The notes under the pieces: generated by a model
Database searches by the model: none
What the model was told of the DNA's origin: nothing
The model's input: only the letters and a program-made list of their open reading frames with translations
Position numbers and translations under genes: made by a program
DNA from: Vibrio sinaloensis
GTDB lineage: Bacteria; Pseudomonadota; Gammaproteobacteria; Enterobacterales; Vibrionaceae
Length of the DNA stretch: 64,000 nt
NCBI RefSeq assembly: GCF_023195835.1
Contig: NZ_CP096199.1
Location: 1,240,001 to 1,304,000, forward strand
Reading direction: 5' to 3'
In this document: positions 45,071 to 55,114 of the stretch, piece by piece
Numbering within the stretch: position 1 is the first letter of the stretch
Layout of the letters: the number at the start of each line of letters is the position of its first letter

Positions 45071-48000
45071 ATGAATGCGAACAGTCTTGCAACATTGATG
45101 CTCGCGAAAACAAGTGTGGTCATCGATGTCAACGGGGAAATCCGTGCATTGCTTCCTGGAGAGGTGCCAGCACCAGGAGAGGTTGTGGTGACAGTCGGTC
45201 AAGATACAACGGCTGAGGCTGATGCCGGTATTATTGAAGCACAACTATTTGGAGAGGATAATCAGGGGCTTGGACTTGATCTTGACAACGAAATCGCAGC
45301 GATTGTTGAGCAGATTGAGCAAGGGGTCGATCCGACGCTGAATGATGATTTCGCCACTGCGGCGGGGGGGCAAAATGGGTCCAGTCTCACGACTACTGGA
45401 GCGATTGAGCGAACCGGTGCTGAGTCGCTTGCTGAAACACAATTTGATACCACTGGTCTGGAGTCGCAAGGGCTGTCTGAGACGCAAAGCTTGGCTCTGC
45501 TTGATCTCGTCGCGCAAGCCGTGTTTGTCGGACAAGACTCGGTGTCTGTGTTTGAAACCGATGTAGCGTGGACAATTAATGGCTCGATTGAGGCGACCGA
45601 AACTGATCTGCCAGCATTTATTGTTCAAGAGAACGTCGCGGGTGACAATGGTGTGTTCTCGATTGACGTCGATGGTAATTGGACCTACGTCGCCAATAGT
45701 GCTTTCGATGAACTCAACGTTGGCGATTCTGTTTCGGATGTTTTTCCAATCCAGTCTGCAGATGGCACTGTGGGTAGTGTGACGGTGACGATCAATGGTA
45801 CTAACGACTTACCACAATTCGTCTCAACGGACAGTTTTGGTGGTGAAGGTGCGGAAGTCGCTGTGCCATCAAGTTTTGAAAATGGCGCCTACACCTTCGA
45901 TATTCCAGAGAATACTGCCGCGGGAGCGCCAATCGGTCAGGTTGCTGCCATTGACCCAGATAACCAAGTATTGATTTTCAGCATTTCGACCAATATTCAA
46001 AATGAACAGGGCGAAGATTTATTTCAAATCGATGCTGAAAGCGGGGAAATTAGTTTAACTGAAGCGGGCGCTGCTTCCTACGTGAACGATTTTGAGCTGC
46101 TGTCTAACGCGCACCAACTGGTGGTAACGGTAACCGAAGGTGATGGTATTGGCGAGCCGCAATCTGTTGATGTCGATGTGTTCTTAAACGAAGTCAACCT
46201 TGATGACAATACGCCAATCTTCACCGGTACCGATGATAATGGCGAGTACAGCTTCACTTATGATGAAAACTCACTCGAGTCGTATGTGATTGGTAGCGTG
46301 TCTGCCGCAGACGCGGACGGCGAAGCGGTCACCTACAGCATCAAAACTAACGTGCTCAATGATGATAACCAGCCCCTGTTTGAAATCGACGCCCAAAGCG
46401 GCGAAATCAGTTTAACTGCGGCTGGTGTTGAGGCGTTTACCAACGACTATGAAGTGCTGGGCAATATGCACGACATCGTGGTCACCGCCACCGAAGTCGA
46501 TGGCTTGGGCGGGGTGAAAACCACCAACGTCACCGTCAATCTTGATGAGGTCAACCTGGATGACAATGCGCCCATCTTCACCGGCACCGATGATAATGGG
46601 GAATACAGCTTCACTTATGATGAAAACTCACTCGAATCGTATGTGATTGGTACCGTGTCTGCCGCTGACGCTGACGGCGAAGCGATCACCTATAGCATCA
46701 AAACTAACGTGCTTAATGATGCTAACCAGCCCCTGTTTGAAATCGACGCCCAAAGTGGCGAAATCAGTTTAACCGCGGCTGGTGTTGAGGCGTTTACCAA
46801 CGATTATGAAGTGTTGGGCAATATGCACGACATCGTGGTCACCGCCACCGAAGTCGATGGCTTGGGCGGGGTGAAAACCACCGACGTCACCGTCAATCTC
46901 GATGAGGTCAACCTGGATGACAACGCGCCCATCTTCACCGGTACCGATGATAATGGGGAATACAGCTTCACTTATGATGAAAACTCGCTCGAATCGTATG
47001 TGATTGGTACTGTGTCTGCGGCTGACGCCGACGGCGAAGCGGTCACCTATAGCATCAAAACTAACGTGCTTAATGATGCTAACCAGCCCCTGTTTGAAAT
47101 CGACGCCCAAAGCGGGGAGATCAGTTTAACTGCGGCCGGTGTGACCGCGTTTACCAACGACTATGAAGTGCTGGGCAATATGCACGACATCGTGGTCACC
47201 GCCACCGAAGTCGATGGCTTGGGCGGGGTGAAAACCACCGACGTCACCGTCAATCTCGATGAGGTCAACCTGGATGACAACGCGCCCATCTTCACCGGTA
47301 CCGATGATAATGGGGAATACAGCTTTACTTATGATGAAAACTCGCTCGAATCGTATGTGATTGGTACTGTGTCTGCCGCTGACGCTGACGGCGAAGCGGT
47401 CACCTACAGCATCAAAACTAACGTGCTTAATGATGCTAACCAGCCCCTGTTTGAAATCGACGCCCAAAGCGGGCAGATCAGTTTGACCGCGGCTGGTGTT
47501 GAGGCGTTTACCAACGATTATGAAGTGCTGGGCAATATGCACGACATTGTGGTCACCGCCACCGAAGTGGATGGTTTGGGCGGAGTGAAAACCACTGACG
47601 TGACCGTCAATCTCGATGAGGTCAACCTCGATGACAACGCGCCCATCTTCACCGGCACCGATGATAATGGGGAATACAGCTTCACTTATGATGAAAACTC
47701 GCTCGAATCGTATGTGATTGGTTCTGTGTCTGCGGCTGACGCCGATGGCGAAGCGGTCACCTACAGCATTACAACCAACGTGCTCAATGATGCCAACGAG
47801 CCGTTATTTGAAATCGACGCCCAAAGCGGGGAGATAAGTTTAACCGCGGCCGGTGTGACCGCGTTTACCAACGACTATGAAGTGCTGGGCAATATGCACG
47901 ACATCGTGGTCACTGCCACTGAAGTGGATGGTTTGGGCGGAGTGAAAACCACCGACGTTACCGTCAATCTTGATGAGGTCAACCTCGATGATAACGCGCC

Positions 48001-50386
48001 CATCTTCACAGGCACCGATGATAATGGTGAATACAGCTTCACTTATGATGAAAACTCGCTCGAATCGTATGTGATTGGTACTGTGTCTGCGGCTGACGCT
48101 GACGGCGAAGCGGTCACCTATAGCATCAAAACTAACGTGCTCAATGATGCTAACCAGCCCCTGTTTGAAATCGACGCGCAAAGCGGGCAGATCAGTTTGA
48201 CCGCGGCTGGTGTTGAGGCGTTTACCAATGACTATGAAGTGCTGGGCAATATGCACGACATCGTGGTCACTGCCACTGAAGTGGATGGTTTGGGCGGAGT
48301 GAAAACCACTGACGTCACCGTCAACCTTGACGAGGTCAACCTGGATGACAACGCGCCCATCTTCACCGGCACCGATGATAATGGGGAATACAGCTTCACT
48401 TATGATGAAAACTCGCTTGAGTCGTATGTGATTGGCAGCGTGTCTGCGGCTGACGCCGATGGCGAAGCGGTCACCTATAGCATCAAAACTAACGTGCTCA
48501 ATGATGCTAACCAGCCCCTGTTTGAAATCGACGCCCAAAGCGGCGAAATCAGTTTAACTGCGGCCGGTGTGACCGCGTTTACCAACGACTATGAAGTACT
48601 GGGCAATATGCACGACATCGTGGTCACCGCCACCGAAGTCGATGGTTTGGGCGGAGTGAAAACCACTGACGTCACCGTCAATCTCGATGAGGTCAATCTG
48701 GATGACAATGCGCCAGAGTTTGATCCGAATGATGGTGATAAGTACGCATTTTCTTACTTTGAAAACAACAATGCCGACTATGTGATTGGTAGCGTCTCCG
48801 CGACCGATGCTGATGGCGAAGCCGTCACCTACAGCATCAAAACTAACGTGTTTAATGATGCCAATCAGCCACTGTTTGCCATAGACTCAAGTAACGGTAA
48901 CATCAGCTTGACGGCTGCAGGGGTCTTGGCGTTCACCAACAATTACGAGGCGCTGGCAAACACCCACACCTTAGTTGTCACAGCGACTGAAGTTGATGGG
49001 TTTGGCGATCAACAATCTACCGACATTACGGTTGAGTTGTCGGAGCTTAATGTCAATGAGTTGCCGGTGACGGAAGACTTTAATGTTGATGCGGGCAGTG
49101 CGATATATGTCCCATTGGTGTTCGATTCGAGTGATCCAACCCTCGACCATATTTCAGATGAGGACGATGACTTTAACAATGTCGAGTTGAACATCATGCT
49201 GACCTCGTTGCCGAAATACGGCACTTTGCTTTACACCGATGATTTTGGTGACACTCGTGTGATCACACAAGCTGACCTTCATACCCTAGGCGAAGCCATT
49301 GACCCTGCGAAACTCTTTGACCCTAATAACTTTAGTTATGTCCCAGGGCAAGGTGACCCGTTTGAAATGGGCTTTAGCGGCGATCCAAGTGAGATCGTTC
49401 TGGGTGATGATGGATTCTACAACTGGGGTGTTGCGGTGAGCGACACTGAACGCCTGATCACCCTAGAAAACGGCAACACAATTACCATTTCACTCGATGA
49501 CAATAACGACAAAGCATTCAAACAGTACACAGGTAAACAGCCTCATGTAGGGTGGGGTATTGGGGATAGCGACGGTAATGGTCTCAACAAACAAGAGACA
49601 TTAATTGTCGATCTCAGTGATAACCCCTTGGATGTGGTCACGTTCGGCCTTGATGGTATGGGTGGCTCGTTCAATACCAACAGTAATGTTTATGTTGAAG
49701 TGACTTATACTTTGGCGGATGGCACCAAGCACGTCGAGCAGTATCAGAAAGACGAGGGCGATGTGGGCAATGACCAGATCTTGTACGAGTTTAGCTACTC
49801 ATCACCTGACAATCCTATCGTCAATATGGAGATGTCATCAACGGGAGGAAACTGGGAGTTGCGCTATCTATCAGGTACACAAGAAATTACGGAAGATGTG
49901 ACCTTTGATTATGTAGCGGTTGACTCAGATTTAGCGGTCAGTAATGAATCGACGGTCACTATCGATGTTTCGGAGTCACCTGAGTATCAAGTTCTGTCTG
50001 CGGAACAAGGCGATAGTCTTGATGCCGATTTGGGCAATCAAGTGATGTTGGGCGATGAAAACGCCAATGTGTTTACTTGGCTGGACGACACACTCGATAA
50101 CGGCACTGACGTCGTGGATAACTTCACTTTGGGTAGCGATTTCCTTGACCTAACCGGTATCTTAGAGCAGGACGATAACGTAGTGGTCGGTGATCTGATT
50201 GATTCGATATCCGCACAAGTCTCTGGTGATGATGTGGTGATGAGTGTCTCGGATGAAGGCCGCACACAAACCATCATCTTAGAAGGGGTCACTGGTGCGT
50301 TTGAAGACGCGGGACTGATTGAAAACAACAGTATTACGAATGAGTTGGAGATGTTAACTCAAATACTCAAAACCGATACTGTTTAA
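45071..50386 (+). CDS. Giant LapA-like, type I-secreted cadherin-repeat adhesin
   Basis: This is a 1771-residue surface adhesin. The N-terminal retention module (about 1-120) contains T96-A-A-G99, the site class cut by the periplasmic protease LapG. A VCBS-like domain (about 175-260, ending TVTINGTNDLPQF) follows, then nine cadherin-like repeats (about 260-1330): one divergent, seven nearly identical of 119 residues, one divergent. After a non-repetitive region (about 1330-1640) comes a type I C-terminal secretion domain (GDENANVFTWLDDTLDNGTD, VVDNFTLGSDFLDLTGI). The DAD/DxD acidic residues of the repeats suggest Ca2+ binding. There is no N-terminal signal peptide, as expected. The ribosome-binding site is weak. 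TolC and OmpA-like partners diverge upstream. Confidence 0.92.
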   Translation: MNANSLATLMLAKTSVVIDVNGEIRALLPGEVPAPGEVVVTVGQDTTAEADAGIIEAQLFGEDNQGLGLDLDNEIAAIVEQIEQGVDPTLNDDFATAAGGQNGSSLTTTGAIERTGAESLAETQFDTTGLESQGLSETQSLALLDLVAQAVFVGQDSVSVFETDVAWTINGSIEATETDLPAFIVQENVAGDNGVFSIDVDGNWTYVANSAFDELNVGDSVSDVFPIQSADGTVGSVTVTINGTNDLPQFVSTDSFGGEGAEVAVPSSFENGAYTFDIPENTAAGAPIGQVAAIDPDNQVLIFSISTNIQNEQGEDLFQIDAESGEISLTEAGAASYVNDFELLSNAHQLVVTVTEGDGIGEPQSVDVDVFLNEVNLDDNTPIFTGTDDNGEYSFTYDENSLESYVIGSVSAADADGEAVTYSIKTNVLNDDNQPLFEIDAQSGEISLTAAGVEAFTNDYEVLGNMHDIVVTATEVDGLGGVKTTNVTVNLDEVNLDDNAPIFTGTDDNGEYSFTYDENSLESYVIGTVSAADADGEAITYSIKTNVLNDANQPLFEIDAQSGEISLTAAGVEAFTNDYEVLGNMHDIVVTATEVDGLGGVKTTDVTVNLDEVNLDDNAPIFTGTDDNGEYSFTYDENSLESYVIGTVSAADADGEAVTYSIKTNVLNDANQPLFEIDAQSGEISLTAAGVTAFTNDYEVLGNMHDIVVTATEVDGLGGVKTTDVTVNLDEVNLDDNAPIFTGTDDNGEYSFTYDENSLESYVIGTVSAADADGEAVTYSIKTNVLNDANQPLFEIDAQSGQISLTAAGVEAFTNDYEVLGNMHDIVVTATEVDGLGGVKTTDVTVNLDEVNLDDNAPIFTGTDDNGEYSFTYDENSLESYVIGSVSAADADGEAVTYSITTNVLNDANEPLFEIDAQSGEISLTAAGVTAFTNDYEVLGNMHDIVVTATEVDGLGGVKTTDVTVNLDEVNLDDNAPIFTGTDDNGEYSFTYDENSLESYVIGTVSAADADGEAVTYSIKTNVLNDANQPLFEIDAQSGQISLTAAGVEAFTNDYEVLGNMHDIVVTATEVDGLGGVKTTDVTVNLDEVNLDDNAPIFTGTDDNGEYSFTYDENSLESYVIGSVSAADADGEAVTYSIKTNVLNDANQPLFEIDAQSGEISLTAAGVTAFTNDYEVLGNMHDIVVTATEVDGLGGVKTTDVTVNLDEVNLDDNAPEFDPNDGDKYAFSYFENNNADYVIGSVSATDADGEAVTYSIKTNVFNDANQPLFAIDSSNGNISLTAAGVLAFTNNYEALANTHTLVVTATEVDGFGDQQSTDITVELSELNVNELPVTEDFNVDAGSAIYVPLVFDSSDPTLDHISDEDDDFNNVELNIMLTSLPKYGTLLYTDDFGDTRVITQADLHTLGEAIDPAKLFDPNNFSYVPGQGDPFEMGFSGDPSEIVLGDDGFYNWGVAVSDTERLITLENGNTITISLDDNNDKAFKQYTGKQPHVGWGIGDSDGNGLNKQETLIVDLSDNPLDVVTFGLDGMGGSFNTNSNVYVEVTYTLADGTKHVEQYQKDEGDVGNDQILYEFSYSSPDNPIVNMEMSSTGGNWELRYLSGTQEITEDVTFDYVAVDSDLAVSNESTVTIDVSESPEYQVLSAEQGDSLDADLGNQVMLGDENANVFTWLDDTLDNGTDVVDNFTLGSDFLDLTGILEQDDNVVVGDLIDSISAQVSGDDVVMSVSDEGRTQTIILEGVTGAFEDAGLIENNSITNELEMLTQILKTDTV
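46193..48691 (+). repeat. Seven tandem 357-bp cadherin-domain repeats
   Basis: Each unit of 119 codons begins VNLDDNAPIF and ends TVNLDE; unit starts are 46193, 46550, 46907, 47264, 47621, 47978 and 48335. Protein differences are few (G[ST]VSAAD, KT/TT, SGE/SGQ, GVE/GVT), and DNA differences are mostly silent. Divergent units flank the array on both sides. Confidence 0.97.
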
Positions 50387-50404
50387 GTAGCAAAAGCCGA
50401 GAGT

Positions 50405-50437
50405 AAAAGCTGGCCATTCATTGGCCAGCTTTTGTTT
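50405..50437 (+). terminator. Terminator of the adhesin gene
   Basis: AAAAGCTGGCCA, loop TTCAT and TGGCCAGCTTTT form a 12-base perfect stem followed by GTTTT. Confidence 0.9.
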
Positions 50438-50900
50438 TGATAGATAGATAAATAATTTGCTTTGAGACGACAAATTATTATTGCCACTGCGCCGCTTTCT
50501 ATGATAATTTTCGCCGCAATCTCGGAGAGGAGTCACGAAGACATTCTGGGGGATACGCGAGATGACATTCGGGCTGAGTGTTGTCACGTAGGGTAGGTAT
50601 CGGCAAGTCCTTTTGTCGATAGACGGGATACTGTTGTCGCTTTGCGGCATATGAATGGGAAACCCAACATTGAACTCACTTAACAAACAACCATTAATCA
50701 GCTTAGTTCTTCCTCAATGCCCTGTTTTACAAGACAGTTGCATTACTGAACCTTGATTCTATTACTCGTTATATAGTCCATCTTTTTGATGGAGCGATCT
50801 GTCGTACTCGCTAGTTTCGATTAGCGTGACCTTTTGCTTTACCCTCTTTCCAGATTTGGTTTCTGATTAGGGGAGTGATTTATATTTCAAGGGATTAATC
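50438..50900. other. Leader and promoter region of the norspermidine operon
   Basis: These 463 bases between the adhesin terminator and the aminotransferase gene hold no convincing gene. The stretch is AT-rich on both edges; AAGGG lies 7 bases before ATG 50901. The length leaves room for a long 5' leader or distal operators, but no known riboswitch was recognised. Confidence 0.5.
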
Positions 50901-53786
50901 ATGAGCACAGCCTTTGAAGTCGATAACACTGTTGTCGCAACCCCTTTTTCTACTCAGGTTCCAGTTCTGGAAGGCACTTACGACCTTACTCCAGATGAAG
51001 TTCTTATCGACCAAGAGCAACATGAATCTGCGGTGCGTTCTTATCCGCGTCGCTTACCGATTGCCATTAAGCAAGCTTATGGCGCCTTGGTCGAAGACAC
51101 ACGCGGACAACTCTTTCTCGACTGTCTTGCTGGCGCGGGGACACTGGCTTTGGGCTACAACCACCCAGAGATCAGCCAAGCCTTAAAAGATCAGCTAGAC
51201 AGCGGACTGCCGTATCAAACGTTAGACATCGCGACCAAAGCGAAAACTGACTTTATTCAAGCAGTTAAAGCCTTCTTACCCGATCAGCTTGGTAACAATT
51301 GCGTTATTCAATTTTGTGGCCCATCGGGCGCAGATGCAGTAGAAGCCGCGATTAAACTTGCTAAGCAGACAACGGGTCGCAACACCATGTTTGCGTTTCG
51401 CGGGGCTTACCATGGTATGACCAACGGTACCATGGGAATGATGGGCAACTTAGGCACCAAAGCGCGTCGCACAGGCTTGATGTCAGATGTACACTTTATG
51501 CCATTCCCATACAACCTTCGCTGTCCATTTGGTTTAGGTGGAGACGAAGGCGCCAAAGCCAGCATTCGTTACATCGAGCGTTTACTGCATGACGATGAAG
51601 CGGGCATTATGAAGCCAGCTGCGATTGTCGTTGAGCCAGTACAAGGTGAGGGCGGTGTGATTCCGGCCCCTGCATTCTGGTTGCGTGAGTTGCGCCGTAT
51701 CTGTGATGAGCATGGCATCCTACTTATCTTTGACGAGATCCAATGTGGTGTAGGCAAAACGGGTTACAACTTCGCTTTTGAAGAAGCGGAAATCGTGCCT
51801 GATATCCTTTGTTTGTCGAAAGCGATTGGCGGCGGAATGCCAATGTCACTGCTAGTGATCAACAAGCAGCACGACACCTGGAAACCAGGTGAACATACTG
51901 GCACCTTCCGTGGTAACCAACTGGCCATGGTATCGGGCGCGAAAGCGCTGGAGATCATTCAACGTGACAACTTGGTTGAGCATGCGAATATCGCTGGCCA
52001 GTATCTTCGTCATGGTTTAGAGGCGATGCAAAGGCGCCTTGACTGTATTGCTGAAGTGCGTGGCAAAGGCTTGATGCTGGGTGTCGAAATTCGTAAACCG
52101 GGTAGTGAACTCAACCAGTTTGGTGAGCCAGTTTCAGATGGTGAGCTCACGCTGAAAATTCAACGTGCTGCGCTTGAGCGCGGCTTGATGGTAGAGAAGG
52201 GCGGCCGCGATGGTTCGGTGATCCGTTTTCTGCCACCACTGATCATCTCTTTTGAGCAGATTGACTTTGCTTTGCGTGTGCTAGAAGAAGCCATGTTAGT
52301 CGCTGGTGCCAATAAACTAAGCGCAGAGCAGGTAAATCAGAGTTGGAAGCAGCACTTTATCCATACCGGTGAGATGGGCAGTGATGAGTTTGCTAAGGTG
52401 ATGAACCACACCACCGCGGCGATGAAATCCGTTTTTGAACAAGTTGACGCGCCATACTCCGGTCTTGAGCCGAAGCAACTTGAACAGGCGATCAAAGCCG
52501 TTGACCTCGATAACAATCAAGCATCTCTGGTTGATGTGATTGGGAGTACCGCCGACTTAGTGGCCAAGAATGCGATATTTACCCAGCATCCGGATTGTAT
52601 TGCTCACTTGCATACTCCGCCGCTGATGCCTGCTGTTGCTGCAGAAGCCATGATTGCTGCATTGAATCAATCGATGGATTCATGGGATCAAGCGTCTTCT
52701 GCCACTTACGTAGAGCAAAAGGTGGTGGATTGGCTGTGTGATAAGTACGAATTGGGTGAAAAATCAGATGGTATTTTCACCAGTGGCGGCACCCAGAGCA
52801 ACCAAATGGGGCTGATGTTAGCCCGGGATTGGATTGCCGATAGGCTAAGCGGCCACTCGATTCAAAAGCTCGGCCTGCCGGATTACGCCGATAAGCTGCG
52901 CATAGTCTGTTCGAAGAAGTCGCACTTTACCGTGCAAAAGTCGGCGTCATGGATGGGATTGGGCGAAAAGGCGATTTTAGCGGTTGATGCTAACGCTGAT
53001 GGCACTATGGATGTGAGCCAGCTCGATGCTGTGATTGAGCAAGCAAAAGCTGAAGGTTTAATCCCGTTTGCGATTGTTGGTACCGCAGGCACCACCGATC
53101 ATGGCGCGATTGATGATCTCGACTTTATTGCGGATATGGCCAACAAGCACCAGATGTGGATGCATGTTGATGGCGCTTACGGCGGTGCTTTAATTCTTAG
53201 CAGCCATAAGCCGCGCCTTAAAGGTGTCGAACGCGCATCATCGGTGAGCGTTGATTTCCACAAGTTGTTCTACCAAACAATAAGCTGTGGTGCGCTGTTG
53301 GTGAATGATAAAGCGAACTTTAAGTTTTTGCTGCACCATGCCGACTACCTAAACCGCGAACACGATGAGTTGCCGAACTTGGTCGACAAGTCTATCGCGA
53401 CCACCAAACGTTTTGATGCTCTGAAAGTGTTTATGACAATGCAAAGCGTTGGGCCTGCGGTGTTAGGGGAAATGTACGATCACTTGCTGGCACAAACCCA
53501 ACAAGTGGCTAATCTGGTTCGCAACAACGACAGTTTTGAATTGTTGGCTGAACCAGCATTGTCGACGGTGCTATTCCGCGCAGTGCAAAAGGACTGTGAC
53601 CTCGACCAACTAAACAAAACTCTAAGGCTCGAAGCACTCACGCGAGGCGTGGCTGTGCTTGGAGAGACCGTTGTGGATGGTCAGGCAGCACTGAAATTCA
53701 CAATTTTAAACCCTTGCTTGAAGATTTCGGACTTCGAATCTTTGCTAAATAAAATCAATGCTCTAGCGGTTGAGCTAGCGAAATAA
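50901..53786 (+). CDS. Fused diaminobutyrate aminotransferase / diaminobutyrate decarboxylase
   Basis: This 961-residue bifunctional PLP enzyme begins norspermidine synthesis: aspartate semialdehyde plus an amino donor gives L-2,4-diaminobutyrate, then 1,3-diaminopropane. The N-terminal class III aminotransferase (about 30-465) has FRGAYHGMTNGTMGMMGN, FDEIQCGVGKTG and PLP Lys307 in LSKAIGGGMP. The C-terminal group II decarboxylase (about 500-960) has TSGGTQSNQMGLMLARDW, HVDGAYGGAL and PLP Lys788 in SVDFHKLFYQT. The same fusion is known from V. cholerae (VC1625 type). It is followed 14 bases later by carboxynorspermidine synthase, forming the pathway operon. Confidence 0.95.
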   Translation: MSTAFEVDNTVVATPFSTQVPVLEGTYDLTPDEVLIDQEQHESAVRSYPRRLPIAIKQAYGALVEDTRGQLFLDCLAGAGTLALGYNHPEISQALKDQLDSGLPYQTLDIATKAKTDFIQAVKAFLPDQLGNNCVIQFCGPSGADAVEAAIKLAKQTTGRNTMFAFRGAYHGMTNGTMGMMGNLGTKARRTGLMSDVHFMPFPYNLRCPFGLGGDEGAKASIRYIERLLHDDEAGIMKPAAIVVEPVQGEGGVIPAPAFWLRELRRICDEHGILLIFDEIQCGVGKTGYNFAFEEAEIVPDILCLSKAIGGGMPMSLLVINKQHDTWKPGEHTGTFRGNQLAMVSGAKALEIIQRDNLVEHANIAGQYLRHGLEAMQRRLDCIAEVRGKGLMLGVEIRKPGSELNQFGEPVSDGELTLKIQRAALERGLMVEKGGRDGSVIRFLPPLIISFEQIDFALRVLEEAMLVAGANKLSAEQVNQSWKQHFIHTGEMGSDEFAKVMNHTTAAMKSVFEQVDAPYSGLEPKQLEQAIKAVDLDNNQASLVDVIGSTADLVAKNAIFTQHPDCIAHLHTPPLMPAVAAEAMIAALNQSMDSWDQASSATYVEQKVVDWLCDKYELGEKSDGIFTSGGTQSNQMGLMLARDWIADRLSGHSIQKLGLPDYADKLRIVCSKKSHFTVQKSASWMGLGEKAILAVDANADGTMDVSQLDAVIEQAKAEGLIPFAIVGTAGTTDHGAIDDLDFIADMANKHQMWMHVDGAYGGALILSSHKPRLKGVERASSVSVDFHKLFYQTISCGALLVNDKANFKFLLHHADYLNREHDELPNLVDKSIATTKRFDALKVFMTMQSVGPAVLGEMYDHLLAQTQQVANLVRNNDSFELLAEPALSTVLFRAVQKDCDLDQLNKTLRLEALTRGVAVLGETVVDGQAALKFTILNPCLKISDFESLLNKINALAVELAK

Positions 53787-53800
53787 AGGTAACGAATACT

Positions 53801-55054
53801 ATGGCAATTCTACAAATTGGTGCAGGCGGCGTTGGCTGGGTAGTGGCACATAAAGCAGCGCAAAACAACGACGTTCTGGGTGATATCACCATCGCTTCAC
53901 GTACCGTGGGCAAGTGTGAAAAAATCATTGAATCTATTCAGAAAAAAAATAATCTGAAAGATACCTCTAACAAGCTAGAAGCTCGTGCGGTCAATGCTGA
54001 CGACGTAGAGTCACTCGTTGCTCTTATTAAAGAAGTTCAGCCTGATTTAGTGATCAATGCGGGTCCTCCATGGGTCAACATGTCGATTATGGAAGCGTGT
54101 TACCAAACCAAGGTGTCGTACCTAGACACGTCCGTTGCCGTTGATTTGTGTAGTGAAGGTCAGCAGGTTCCGCAAGCTTACGATTGGCAATGGGGTTACC
54201 GTGAAAAGTTTGCTGAAGCAGGCATTACAGGTATTCTTGGCGCGGGTTTTGATCCGGGTGTTGTTTCGGTGTTTGCTGCGTATGCGGTTAAGCATCTATT
54301 TGATGAGATCGACAGCATCGATGTCATGGATGTGAACGCTGGCGATCATGGCAAGAAGTTTGCGACTAACTTTGACCCTGAAACCAACATGTTAGAGATC
54401 CAAGGTGACTCTTTCTATTGGGAGAATGGCGAGTGGAAGCAAGTACCTTGTCATTCACGCATGCTTGAGTTTGATTTCCCGAACTGTGGTACGCACAAGG
54501 TGTACTCGATGGCACACGATGAAGTGCGTTCAATGCAGGAGTTTATTCCAGCCAAGCGTATTGAATTTTGGATGGGCTTTGGCGACCGCTACCTAAACTA
54601 CTTCAATGTGATGCGTGATATCGGCTTACTAAGCCCAGATCCATTAACCTTGCATGACGGTACTGTGGTACAGCCTCTGCACGTTCTTAAAGCGCTATTG
54701 CCAGATCCAACATCTTTGGCTCCGGGTTACACAGGGTTAACCTGTATCGGTACTTGGGTGCAAGGTAAGAAAGATGGTAAAGAGCGTAGTGTGTTTATCT
54801 ACAACAACGCTGACCATGAAGTGGCGTATCAAGACGTTGAGCACCAAGCGATCTCTTACACCACAGGTGTTCCGGCTATTACGGCGGCACTTCAGTTCTT
54901 CCGTGGTAAGTGGGCAGATAAAGGCGTATTCAACATGGAGCAACTGGACCCAGATCCGTTCCTAGAAACGATGCCAAGCATTGGTCTCGATTGGCATGTT
55001 CAAGAGCTTGAAGCGGGTCAAGGTCTACCAGTAATTCATGAGCTTAAGAAATAA
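53801..55054 (+). CDS. Carboxynorspermidine synthase (dehydrogenase)
   Basis: The 417-residue cytoplasmic enzyme of the saccharopine-dehydrogenase fold reductively condenses 1,3-diaminopropane with aspartate semialdehyde, using NADPH, to carboxynorspermidine. The Rossmann motif is IGAGGVGWVVAHKAA; NAGPPWVNMSIMEACYQTK and GILGAGFDPGVVSVFAAYA are typical of the family. It sits between the aminotransferase/decarboxylase and nspC genes in pathway order. A terminator-like hairpin and two overlapping hairpins follow before nspC. Confidence 0.95.
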   Translation: MAILQIGAGGVGWVVAHKAAQNNDVLGDITIASRTVGKCEKIIESIQKKNNLKDTSNKLEARAVNADDVESLVALIKEVQPDLVINAGPPWVNMSIMEACYQTKVSYLDTSVAVDLCSEGQQVPQAYDWQWGYREKFAEAGITGILGAGFDPGVVSVFAAYAVKHLFDEIDSIDVMDVNAGDHGKKFATNFDPETNMLEIQGDSFYWENGEWKQVPCHSRMLEFDFPNCGTHKVYSMAHDEVRSMQEFIPAKRIEFWMGFGDRYLNYFNVMRDIGLLSPDPLTLHDGTVVQPLHVLKALLPDPTSLAPGYTGLTCIGTWVQGKKDGKERSVFIYNNADHEVAYQDVEHQAISYTTGVPAITAALQFFRGKWADKGVFNMEQLDPDPFLETMPSIGLDWHVQELEAGQGLPVIHELKK

Positions 55055-55080
55055 GCATTGAACTGTTCAACAGTGGATTG

Positions 55081-55103
55081 AAGGGGACAATGACTGTTCC
55101 CTT
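55081..55103 (+). terminator. Terminator-like hairpin after carboxynorspermidine synthase
   Basis: AAGGGGACA and TGTTCCCTT form a 9-base stem (one G-U pair) with a 5-base loop, followed by CTTACTTATT. The weak T-run suggests partial termination before nspC. Confidence 0.55.
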
Positions 55104-55114
55104 CTTACTTATTA

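Noticed and set aside
44860..45132. A 90-codon minus-strand frame between the tolC-like and adhesin genes
   Set aside because: It overlaps the adhesin start and its composition is not protein-like; no ribosome-binding site.
46769..48538. Long open frames on the minus strand inside the adhesin repeats
   Set aside because: They recur with the same 357-base period and mirror the coding repeats; they lack ribosome-binding sites and are a by-product of codon bias.
46193..48691. Possible CRISPR-like array because of regular repeats
   Set aside because: Unit length is 357 bases, repeats adjoin without spacers and are fully coding.
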